In this document: piece by piece, positions 1 to 20,340 of the stretch
How positions within the stretch are numbered: the stretch's first letter is position 1
Layout: the number at the start of each line of letters is the position of its first letter
NCBI RefSeq assembly: GCF_963675165.1
Contig: NC_087379.1
Span: forward strand, 6,055,839-6,119,838
DNA length: 64,000 nt
Origin: Halichondria panicea
Taxonomy: Eukaryota > Porifera > Demospongiae > Suberitida > Halichondriidae
Direction: 5' to 3'
Notes under the pieces: model-generated
The model's input: only the letters and a program-made list of their open reading frames with translations
Databases searched by the model: none
What the model was told of the DNA's origin: nothing
Position numbers and translations under genes: made by a program

Positions 1-2404
1 AAGCTACCATACCTTGGTCATGCTGGTGATGTCAATGCCAAAGTGAGCAAGGTGCTGACTCAACAGAGGGTCGAGTACCATATCGTCCTCATCATAAGAG
101 TACACGTCCCCTCCGTCAGGTGTGATGGTCCCTAGTTTCACCGCCAGGGGGTACCGGGTATCAGCGTAGTAATTTACAGCGTGATTGTTACCCCCAGATC
201 CTGCACAGAGGACATGTATAACATCAGTCACAGTGTATCAGGCCAGTGCTGTATAAGATGTGTATGGAATTCTACATTTTGCTAGCTTCTTTCCTTGCTG
301 TGTAGCAGGCTAGCATTTATTTTTGTGTTATTTACAGAATATCAGATAAAGGATTAGCCCAACACGATGAGTGACTGCAGAGCATTACTGGTAAGTGAAA
401 AATGTTTAGACAATGAAGCTATTTCATGTACCATCAAAGTATTTTCGTCCACAGAGTATGGTACCGTCAGTGAGGTTCATCCAGAGGTTAGAGGTCAGGT
501 CACACATAGAACACTTCCATCCACTGCAGCACCACCAATAACAACGTAAGTATGGTGTATATCTTGGTGGGTTATTATACAAACCTTGGTAGCACTTTGA
601 CTCCATTGTCCAACTGAACCAGGGCCATTGCATGCCTGCAAACAAGAAGCATGACTCCATATATAGAGCATCAAGTAGCAATGGTTTTACTTGGACACTA
701 TTCTCTTGTCCCCATCCCATGCAGCAATGGCCTCCTGCTTGGTGGCTGTGTACGCAGACTGGATGCCTCTTATCGATTCTTAGAGAGATCAGAATGAGCA
801 AAATGTTGTCTGGTTTTTATTATTGCATGCAACACATGCTTCACAGCACGTTATGATGGAAAGTGATAGAATACGTCCACGTCCCAAGCCCATACTATGA
901 TATTATCCTATAAAAAAAAAATCTATAATCTTCAGTATCCATGGGATAATGCATTTATTGCTTGGCAACCAAAATGCAGGTTGAATCTGCGCATGCGCAA
1001 TATGCGGTTGCTTTATCAACCAGAAGAATGCGTAGCAACAAAATTGAGTTCTCCCAGTTGAAGACGAGTTTAAGAGAAAGAAAACAGCTAGAAAGACAAA
1101 TAAATAAGACTCTAGAACACCAAGAGAGCTTGCAGAAGGCTACTTAAAGATTTTGTAGAGAACAGACAAGAAAAAAGACAAGAAAAACTTTGACAACCAG
1201 CAACCCGTTTTGAAAATGGATAGTTCTGAAGGATAAACAGCATGTGCTTGCTTTCTATCATGCTCCAGTGTATCAGAAGAGGAAACATGCACCGCTATAA
1301 CTGAAGAAAAGTGTGAAAAGCCAAAACGACTTTATACAAGACCCTGAACAGGCCGGCTTATAATTATGGTGGTGCAGTACACTTCTACATGTGCAATACT
1401 CCGCTCAAAGCACCCACTCCCAACACTGATGCCTGTTTGATGCATTAAATATGAACACTGACAACCTCCTGACCCTCTCAGCTTCACTGCAAAAAGAGCA
1501 CAGAAGTGATACAGAGCATCAGAAAACAAGAAAAGAGACTGATAAACATTGCAATGCATGATTATAAGTGTGTAAACTATGTTTTTCTTGTTCTCTCACT
1601 AGCTGAAAACGTTTTATTCCAAATAAGAATCACTTCCTAGTGTGCAATAACAAGTGTGCAATAATACTTCCGGGTGTGCGATATGGAAAAATATCTGCAC
1701 AGTCGGTGATGAGTCGCTTCCTGTGCAATTTGAATGTAAAACGCTGATGTCAGCACTTATTAAAAAGCACAATTATATGCACAATACAAGCAACCCACAC
1801 ACACCTTCTGTGGCAGCTGTGGATCTGGCAGTGGTATGACAGTGAACTCAGGTAGTACCAAGAGAGAATAGCTCTCCTCATACTCAACCTTCTCTACCCC
1901 TCCATCGCGAAACCACCCTCCATCCTCAATAGCCAGACGAGTCGGCTTCTTAATTACTCGGTGGGGCTTCATCCACCCTGCACAGAAGCCGGGGCTGGGG
2001 GCTGGAAGGTGCTTAATTTTAAGCCATGTATTTTAATAGCGTTTTAATATTGGCTGACCTGTTTCGTTTTCCTGATGAATAGAAACAGAGACTCTTTGCT
2101 TTTCTGGTAGTATCGCGACTTAGCCCGAGGAATGAGCTCAGACTCATACTCTAGCTCCATCTCCTGCATCAAACCATGTAGTATTAGCTATTATAGCTAG
2201 ATAGTCAAAGCAGTAGACACATTCATCCGTGTATACGTAGACCCCTCTTAGGGGAACACGAACAGTGCTCAAATCCCTTCTTTGCAACGATATCGCTGCA
2301 GCTATCATGAGGTAGTCTGATTCAGCCGGCAGACCATGTGTGCAGAAGATCAATCTGGTAAACCTTACATAGTCAGCAATCTTTGTTAACGACCATTACC
2401 AAAA
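1..2404 (-). pseudogene. Truncated, decayed duplicate of the USP5 5' half
   Basis: This is closely similar to 23718-25456, the first seven exons of the intact USP5 gene, and continues past the left edge. The zinc-finger exon (about 430-522) and the next exon (about 8-195) still read like USP5, but the gene looks dead. Compared with the intact copy, 12 bp holding the exon 1 splice donor are missing near 2197. Exon 2 (about 2050-2156) is frameshifted and shortened. Exon 3 has an in-frame TGA near 1970, and the acceptor of exon 4 is deleted near 780. A repeat of about 880 bp sits in intron 3 (about 892-1772). Similarity stops at 2404, about 100 bp upstream of the ATG-equivalent near 2308. A transcribed non-coding remnant is possible; a working USP5 is not. 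Confidence 0.85.
892..1772 (+). mobile_element. Interspersed repeat R1, copy 1
   Basis: About 880 bp that interrupts the USP5-like intron of the pseudogene and is absent from the matching intron of intact USP5 (around 24770). A near-identical second copy lies at 10937-11886. Both begin with ACTATGATATTATCCTAT and end near CAGCACTTATTAAAAAGCA. I see no clear terminal inverted repeats and no poly-A tail, so the class is unknown. It contains a short open frame (974-1147, 57 codons from ATG) and a TGCGCATGCGCA palindrome. Confidence 0.8.
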
Positions 2405-3019
2405 TCACACAGTACTTCATAGTTTTAGGAAACTAAATTGTATAAGGACAGAATTTATAGAGATTCAATACTGTGCAAGTTATTCGGAGGTTCCACTGGT
2501 GACCATGCCTCTCAATACAGGAACATTCTCTTAATTGTGACTGATCACAACATCAAAGACAATGCAGCTTCTTCTAGGGTTATGCAGTACACATACACAT
2601 ACCTCTCTCCCAGTAACCACGGCATAGTATAGTATCCAAGGGCCTGAACAACTGAACTGGCCATCCAGAATTATATCTACAGGGGTATAATCACAGTATA
2701 CAGGCAATAATTATTATATATATGCAATCTAGAGGAACCTTCTATATAGTTCATCTGCCACTGACTGTGTCACTATGCTCCTCTATAGCTCTAGCTCTCA
2801 GCATCCACTGAACTATCTATGACTGAACCGTCTGTAAAATAACAGGACATGACATGCTGGTCAGAGTTTATTCAAATGTGCTAATTTATTCACAGCCAAT
2901 AACAACATTGGATTTCATACTAGACCACAAATGCTAATAAGACTAGATCTACCAACAATTTCCACGCTAAAATACAAACACACTTCACAAGTTCTTAGTT
3001 TGCTTGTACTACTGTCTCA
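2405..3019. other. Non-coding stretch, nothing recognised
   Basis: AT-rich sequence between the end of the USP5-like duplication and the stop codon of the TRIM-NHL gene. I see no convincing exon or repeat. TTTATT near 2867-2872 reads AATAAA on the minus strand and may be the poly-A signal of the TRIM-NHL gene. Confidence 0.5.
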
Positions 3020-5236
3020 TTACAATATCTGCAGTCGCCCGTTGGCTTGATCGGACACAACAACAGAGTCATTGCGATCAATAGAGAGTCCATAAATGCT
3101 ATTAAACTGTCCCTCTTCCTTTCCTGGTCCACCTAACGTGGTGATGTAGGCTCCCTGAGATGTGAACACACTCACATGATGCGGTCCATTCTCACTGACG
3201 TACACTGTGTCACTGCTGTCGATGGCAATGGCCCAGGGTAAGCTCAGCTTCTGACCATTGGCTTTTTGTGAGAAGGTTCTCAGGAATTGACCTTCAGCAG
3301 TGAAGACTTGTACTCGATTGTTACCACGATCAGTCACATAGAGGTTGTTGGTACTATCAAATGATGCATATAATGGGTTTCGTAATTGTCCGTTCCCATT
3401 TCCAGTTGTACCGAAACATCGTATGAACGTCAGATCGGTAGAGAGCACTTGTATTCTGTGGTTACTCTGATCAGTCACATACAGGTTGTTGTCTGTTCTG
3501 TTATAACAAATACCTAGTGGGCTATTAAACTGAAGGTTATCACTGCCTTGACTACCAACAGCTGCCACAAACTCTCCGTCGGATGAAAACTTATTCACAC
3601 GATGATTACTACGATCCATTACATAGATGTTGTTGTCTTTGTCCACAGTCACTCCATGATGTGCATTACTGAGCTGTCCAAACGTTCGTATCTTCTTACC
3701 CTCCTGTGTCAATACAGAGACAGTAGCTCCTTCAACAACAACTAACTGTCCCTTACTGTTGGAGACAGTGCCTCGTGGGCTGTTCACACCTCGTACAACT
3801 CGGGAAGGCTTGATGAAGCTCTGTGGTGATGGGGCTACAGCTATTGGGAATGGACTGCCTCGTACTGCATCCCCATTGACAGTGATGTGTAGTTCATGCT
3901 TTCCTCGTTTCATAGGGCGATAGTTGATCTTGTGTTGGCCATGTTGTTGCTCGATCACTTCACATTTACTTTTATTTTTGCTTTCGATATGCACAAGTTC
4001 AGCTTTTAGATTGAGTTTGTCATTGAATTTCTTATTGTTCTTGGTCATTGCTTGAAATGATACAGTTTTTGTTTCTCCAGTTGTAGCTCCTTTCAGACCA
4101 TCTCCTGCCATGTGGCTGTTCTCGAAGCTGAATGATCCACACTGTTCAATCTCTAGCAAATCTCGATAAGCTTGTTGGAGAGGTTTTTTTCCTTTAGTGA
4201 TCAGTTCTATGTCAGCCTTTGTCTCTGGCTGAATAGCATTTGATTTGAATTCAGTAGAAATTTGTTTGACTCTTTTGAGAATGGAAGATTTCATTTCGAG
4301 TACTTCGCCGTCTGTACCTGTTTTGAGACCCCCCTCAGCGTACTCCAGACAGCTGGTCAGTTTCACCTGAGTGTTCTCCACTTGGTCCCTCTGTGCTGCC
4401 AGATCTTTCAGCTTCTGTTGAGTCAGCATATCTAGCTCTCCCATAAGCTCTGCCCTTCGTTGGTCCAACAATCGATGCTGTCCGTCAATCTCTTTGTGGA
4501 TGTTGGCTTCAATCGCGGCCCTCTGATCATGAATTGCCTTGGCTCTTGTGTCAAAGTCCTTCAGAGCTCGTTGTACACTGTCCAACTTCTCTTTGACTGG
4601 TTTGAGACTGGAGACAAGTTCTTCCTTGTGCTTGGTCAGCACATCAGCCACCAAGTCGTAGTTGTGGTCTTTATGGAGACGAATGGTGCAGTCCATGCAA
4701 ATGAGAGTGGAGCAGGTATCGCAGTATATCTTAAGGGCATTCTCTGAGTGTTTGGGACAATGGGGGACGGCCTTCTTGGGGGGAACCAGGCTAGTCACTT
4801 GAGCTTTGAGTTCATCCAGCGAAATTAGTTTATGATTTCGTAGATATTTCATTAGTTTATGAGCAGCTTGACACTTGTCACACAAAAAGTCCCCACAGTC
4901 GTTACAGTACCCAGTGGCATTGCCATCTTCACAGTTGCCACAGTTCGTATCATCAGCCTTGTTGAAAGCATCTTGTATCTCAAACAAGTGATCGATGTGG
5001 AAGTCTGATTGCAGTCCAGCCACCCCCCTCTCTGACAGTGGGACAATGTGTCGACAGGTGGGACAAGTGAGGGAGCGTCCATTCTGGGTCACTAGTTTCT
5101 CCAGACACGGGGACTTGCAAAACACATGAAAACAAGGCAAGAGTTTCGGTTGCTTGAAAGTGTCGAGACAAAGGGAGCATTTGAGTTGAGCATCGAGTTT
5201 CTTGAGAACTTCTTTCGTAGTCACTCTCTCGGCCAT
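3020..5236 (-). CDS. TRIM-NHL protein (RING, two B-boxes, coiled coil, filamin, NHL)
   Basis: An intronless 738-residue frame, taken from the ATG at 5236 because it lies in a good context (ACCATGG) and starts just before the RING. Upstream in-frame codons are probably untranslated. Domains in order: RING near residues 18-65 (CSLC, CFHVFC, CPTC); B-box pair near 95-130 and 160-200 with Cys/His pairs; long coiled coil about 205-330; filamin/ABP280-type domain about 365-470 (GSPFPI near its end); then about six NHL beta-propeller repeats to the C-terminus, each with a VTD/VMDRSNHR-like motif. This is the TRIM2/TRIM3/TRIM71 architecture. The RING implies E3 ubiquitin-ligase activity; NHL domains of relatives bind protein or RNA. 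Which TRIM-NHL subfamily it belongs to cannot be settled by eye. It lies between the USP5 pseudogene and the NUP214 exons on the same strand. Confidence 0.93.
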   Translation of the reverse strand: MAERVTTKEVLKKLDAQLKCSLCLDTFKQPKLLPCFHVFCKSPCLEKLVTQNGRSLTCPTCRHIVPLSERGVAGLQSDFHIDHLFEIQDAFNKADDTNCGNCEDGNATGYCNDCGDFLCDKCQAAHKLMKYLRNHKLISLDELKAQVTSLVPPKKAVPHCPKHSENALKIYCDTCSTLICMDCTIRLHKDHNYDLVADVLTKHKEELVSSLKPVKEKLDSVQRALKDFDTRAKAIHDQRAAIEANIHKEIDGQHRLLDQRRAELMGELDMLTQQKLKDLAAQRDQVENTQVKLTSCLEYAEGGLKTGTDGEVLEMKSSILKRVKQISTEFKSNAIQPETKADIELITKGKKPLQQAYRDLLEIEQCGSFSFENSHMAGDGLKGATTGETKTVSFQAMTKNNKKFNDKLNLKAELVHIESKNKSKCEVIEQQHGQHKINYRPMKRGKHELHITVNGDAVRGSPFPIAVAPSPQSFIKPSRVVRGVNSPRGTVSNSKGQLVVVEGATVSVLTQEGKKIRTFGQLSNAHHGVTVDKDNNIYVMDRSNHRVNKFSSDGEFVAAVGSQGSDNLQFNSPLGICYNRTDNNLYVTDQSNHRIQVLSTDLTFIRCFGTTGNGNGQLRNPLYASFDSTNNLYVTDRGNNRVQVFTAEGQFLRTFSQKANGQKLSLPWAIAIDSSDTVYVSENGPHHVSVFTSQGAYITTLGGPGKEEGQFNSIYGLSIDRNDSVVVSDQANGRLQIL

Positions 5237-5239
5237 GGT

Positions 5240-5937
5240 GTTGGGAATTCCTCCAGTGCTGTAAGGTTTGTTACTTGGCGTTATCTGCGAGAAGGAACAT
5301 ACAATAAGCACACACATGCACACATATCAAAACTCGGCTGACAACATTGTCTATAGCAAGCAAAGTACATGGAGTAGATCTATACATGTGATGCATGCAC
5401 ATTGAGGGATTATTAAACTCACAAATCCTTGTTGAGGACATTAATACAAAATAGCTAGTGATGTCATGTGAAATAAATCTAGTTTAACACTAATCAACCC
5501 ATGCGCACCGAGACATAATGAGTGGAAAGTAATGCTACAGAGAACAAGTTCCAAGAAGAAAATCTCATGACATAACAATTTTGGAGATGGTGAGTTGCAC
5601 AATATAATTATATATACAAGTATATATAGTCTGTTATTATTTATCTATATATAGCTGCATGCATGAGAAGTTGAGAAGTTAAAAACTGGTACATTGCAGC
5701 TTAAATTGTATGTACATGGAAGTGTAGCCCAATCTTCTTTCATGTGGTAATGTTTATAGAACGAGCACAAGCAAAATGCTAAAAAGACCTACTTCAAGAG
5801 CAGCACTTATAATATGCAACACTTCTTGGAGTGGTTGGAGAACAAGTATATATAGCACAAGTTCTGTAGATAATTAGTTAGTGTGCAGCATGTATGCTGC
5901 ATTTTATATGTTAGATATAAGATTATAGGTTATAATT
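5240..5937. other. Upstream region of the TRIM-NHL gene
   Basis: AT-rich flank, probably holding the promoter and 5' untranslated region of the minus-strand TRIM-NHL gene. No motif strong enough to name and no coding potential seen. Confidence 0.4.
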
Positions 5938-6560
5938 ATGCCTCAGTGCGCATGCGCAAGCGAGGTATATGGTAGTGTGTTTGTATGTCTGTGTGTGTAT
6001 CTGTGTAGACTGCTACAGCTGCTCAAGGATCAATGAAGTGCAAGAAGAGTTTCTACATGCTTCTAGTCATGATTTTTATTTGTGGATTTGCAAAATAATG
6101 CTTCGTTCTCGAGATATGCTTACTTGGAATGCCATTGCAGCCTTTTCAGAAGAGTGCGTAGCAAAACTTGACATGTTCACCGAGTGTTGCTACTCTACTT
6201 AGTAGTTAGCTCTGCTCTATAACGCTAGCTATATTGGTAGCTGCAAGAGTGAAAAGAGAGCTGCAAGGCTCTGCTGATGCAGCCATTAAGTGTACCGTAT
6301 TGCAGGTAATTTTCGGGGGACAAAATATTCATGGTTCAGCAATATTGAGACATTTCGTGGGTAATATTTTCGTGGTTGCTGCTTGCACTGCAGGTAAAGG
6401 TAGGCAAGGTCGCTTCATTCGTGGGTAAAATATTCGTGGTCAGACCTCCAACCACGAATATTTTGCCCCATGAAAATTACACGCTATACGGTATATAGCT
6501 TGAACTTTTGGCATCGACTGTTTTTAACAACAATCGTGGTCGATCATTATCCACTCTTTG
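5938..6560 (+). repeat. Interspersed repeat R2 (CCTCGG / TG-tail family), carrying a MITE
   Basis: Starts GCCTCAGTGCGCATGCGCAA, then a TG-rich stretch, and ends near a GATCATTATCCACT motif. Recognisable relatives lie at 10290-10620, 13180-13440, 14141-14560, 16290-16570, 18420-18850 and 34780-34905. Shared internal words include TCAAGGATCAATGAAGTGCA, TTTGTGGATTTGCAAAATAA and GCAGCCATTAA. This copy is split by a MITE at 6293-6493. No transposase frame is visible, so it is a non-autonomous element of uncertain class. Confidence 0.75.
6293..6493. mobile_element. MITE family B inserted in repeat R2
   Basis: About 200 bp with inverted ends: TACCGTATTGCAGGTAATTT on the left and AAATTACACGCTATACGGTA on the right, plus an inner inverted repeat around AATATTCGTGG. 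The related R2 copy near 14500 lacks the insertion, which places the boundaries at a TA dinucleotide. No coding capacity. Confidence 0.8.
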
Positions 6561-7205
6561 GTGCATACAGCACGTGCATGTGCAGGCTGCATTCACAGTA
6601 CATTCATGGGGCACTCATAGTATAGCTTTTATGTTATTCTCCTACTGCACTTGTCGATATAATTATACAGAGTAATGTAAAAGATCGTTATAGAGTCTAT
6701 GATAAACTAAAGCAGCACTGAAGTGTTAACCCTCGGCTATTGACATGAACAAATAGATCTATAAAGCCAGGAGTGTTATACAATAATAAAGAAGCAACAA
6801 ACTAATTGGGAGTGGCTTGTTTTTAGGGTAGAAATTCATTAGCACAATATTTGTCAAAAGATGTACAAGTACAGTATGAGATTTGAGGAAAATTTAGAGA
6901 TGAAAAAAGGGCTAGCTTGCTTAGCATACACATTTTCATTAGAAAAAAAGTTTTTTCTTATTATTAGCGCGGAATAATTTAGCGTTACCGTATATATCTT
7001 CTAATTTATCGGACACTTCTAATTACCACGGACACTCTTTTGGGTAATTTTCGTTATTCTAATACAACAGACACTCCAGTGCTTCATTTGTTCTAAATAT
7101 ATCCGAACAATACCTGAAACGTTGAGTTACATTCATAGACGGTAAGTTATAAGACTTAGAGTGCTGTAGTTAATTAGACAGCTTTGAGTAGATAGCTAGT
7201 GAAAC

Positions 7206-8440
7206 CATAGATGAAGGAAGAGAAAGGGATTGGAAACGCACGCCATTTAACGTCACGTTTTACTATGTTTTGTACGTTGTGTGGGCGAAACCCTTTGAAG
7301 TCTAGGCGCATTACGCCTAGGCTGCTAAGCTAAGAACACTTATTTTCGTCTGTAATCACAAAAACAAGAGCTAGATATTGCGACTGAGATGTGCTTCATA
7401 AAGAAAATACCAAGTAGATCTACAAAGTTGTGCTACTCTTGGAAAGTTGTCTGAACATGAAATGTATGTGCTGTGGGCCATTGAAGGTCAGTTTTCTTTA
7501 AATTTTGCATATTAATCCCTCTATAAGGCTACTCAAAGCTATCTTGCCTAGCTTCTTTCATGAAATAGACTCTATGTACACTACTTTAATGTATGGTCTT
7601 TCCCCTTTCTTGTTTGCTTTAGAGAAACTCGAGATTTCCACTAAAGCTTATTCTAAACTGTTAAGGCCGTTATGCTTTCACTTTAATCCCTCTATTCTAA
7701 CACTGATCGATTATTAGCCCTTCTGGCATTCATAGCAAGGGAGAATAGTCTTTACTGTATCGTAATGTATATTACTTACTTTTAATAGGAATGCCACACG
7801 GAAGAAGATATCAGCATTGGAAAAAAGCTGCAAGAGATAGACGGCTGGCTTGGTGTGCCAAAGATGGAAGTGCAAACGAAGTTCTCAAGTGATTCTAATA
7901 TTACATTGTGTCCTCTGATAAGTCCTCTGATAATAACTTTTACCGATCATGAACCAACTACAAATGTATGTCTACATTATCATTAAATAAAACAACCACT
8001 TTTTATTAATACAATTATAATAATATGGAAGTTGTACTGTATAGAACTTAAAGCAGTATCTCATTCTAATCCTTTTCATTATCCTGTGAATAGAGACCGT
8101 AGTCATTCCTTTATTGAGCGCAAAACTCTTCAGTCTTATCGTGGAAGTGTATTTTCAGTGTATTATTATTCCTGTCAGAAGTTACCAGGTCTAAGCAGAC
8201 TTCTCAGCATTCTGACTATTTTAGCTTGTCTATTATGACTTCTAATATGACCTGTGCAAGATATCTTACCATGTTAGCCCTTTGATAAGAAGACAAGCTT
8301 TGATTCACTGCCACAGCAGCCTCTCTTATTGGCGCCAATCTCGCGCGCAATGTATCCCTAAATAATGATTACATCACTGTAACGTGCCTGGATTCAACCA
8401 CGCCCATCGTTTCCAATCCCTTTCTCTTCCTTCATCTATG
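7206..8440. mobile_element. Inverted-repeat transposon (family G), 7-bp target duplication
   Basis: Ends are inverted repeats of about 30 bp: CATAGATGAAGGAAGAGAAA on the left and its complement ending TTCATCTATG on the right. It is flanked by GTGAAAC (7199-7205) and GTGCAAC (8441-8447), a likely 7-bp target duplication with one change. The uninterrupted MITE A copy shows GTGCAAC once, at the expected place. About 1.2 kb, no long frame found, so probably a non-autonomous derivative. A shorter family member lies at 13502-14034. Confidence 0.8.
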
Positions 8441-8449
8441 GTGCAACTA

Positions 8450-8669
8450 CCGTACGGGTATAGAAAATTTCGAGGTGTTTTTAATTTCGCGTTTTTCGTG
8501 GGTGGCTGCACAACACGAAAATTAAAACCCGCGAAAGGCTTTGTTTACGCATGCGAGATAGTGACACACCCTAACTCCACGAAATTTACTACCCGTGAAA
8601 TTTTCCAAATAAGACAGAATATTGAATTGCACGAAAATTTACACCCTCGAAATTTTCTACCCGTACGGT
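8450..8669. mobile_element. MITE family F
   Basis: A 220-bp element with inverted ends CCGTACGGGTATAGAAAATT and TTTTCTACCCGTACGG, flanked by TA on both sides. The TA is present once in the empty site of the other MITE A copy. No coding capacity. Confidence 0.8.
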
Positions 8670-8839
8670 ATTCAGTTGCTCACTGTTCTATTAAACTTAG
8701 CTAGCTCGCATGCAGCTACTTGCTTGTTCTAATTATTCCGGACACTTCGCATGCTCTATAAAAATCTGTTCCAATTATACCCGGACAATTTCCAAAATAA
8801 TTATTTTTTGCTGTCCGATAAATTAGAACATATACGGTA

Positions 8840-9073
8840 ATTACAAATTCGAGTACCCAATTAGTACCAGTATTAATTTGCAAGGTTGTCACAAGGATCC
8901 CTGCATGGTTCAATTCCACGGTTTTTTCGGCTTGGTATAACAAGGTTGTATAATAACCAACTTCTGTTGGGTTGCTACCAGGTTGTAACAACCTCAAATC
9001 CATGGTAGGTTGTAATTTTTAATGCGCTTTGGCATACATAACATCACAGTTAAATGTACACAAAAAATCATAC
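8840..9073. other. Non-coding stretch with AAGGTTGT/ACAACCT words
   Basis: Contains several scattered copies of AAGGTTG and its complement, which could form small hairpins. It directly follows the last visible NUP214 exon on the minus strand. No exon of that gene is seen here. Confidence 0.4.
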
Positions 9074-20029
<10,956 letters not shown>

Positions 20030-20340
20030 TTCCTCCTTGCACGCTAGTCTATCAAGACTTGGTTTATAAGGTTGCTCGATTCAGTCAGACACAAAGAAAT
20101 GAAGAATAATTATACTAAGCTTTAATTAATTGTTTTCTAGTACTGCTGTACGGGCTACAAAACGACATTTTCTAACATGAGCTGATCATAGATGAGCTGA
20201 TCAACCAAATTAGGATCAATCAGAATCTGGAAATGGTCCACAGCCACAATGTTATACATTGTGCAACGCAGCACATAATACACACAATAATAGTACATGA
20301 CTTAATTGTGAACTGCGCATTGTTAGTGTGCTATCAGTTT
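20030..20340. promoter_or_regulatory. Spacer between USP5 stop and NUP214 start
   Basis: About 310 bp separate the USP5 stop codon from the NUP214 ATG on the same (minus) strand. It must hold the USP5 3' end and probably the NUP214 promoter. I see no specific motif to name. Confidence 0.4.

Larger units (their letters stand above)
6986..8839. mobile_element. MITE family A, split by two later insertions
   Basis: The outer ends are TACCGTATATATCTTCTAAT (6986) and the inverse near 8820-8839, flanked by TA. The uninterrupted relative at 43735-44133 is only about 400 bp. The extra length here is two younger elements at 7206-8440 and 8450-8669. Internal words GGACACTC and CCGGACAA recur in both copies. 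Confidence 0.8.

Noticed and set aside
962-1147. The 61-codon frame as a cellular gene
   Set aside because: It lies wholly within mobile repeat R1 and recurs in its second copy; reported only as an element-borne frame.
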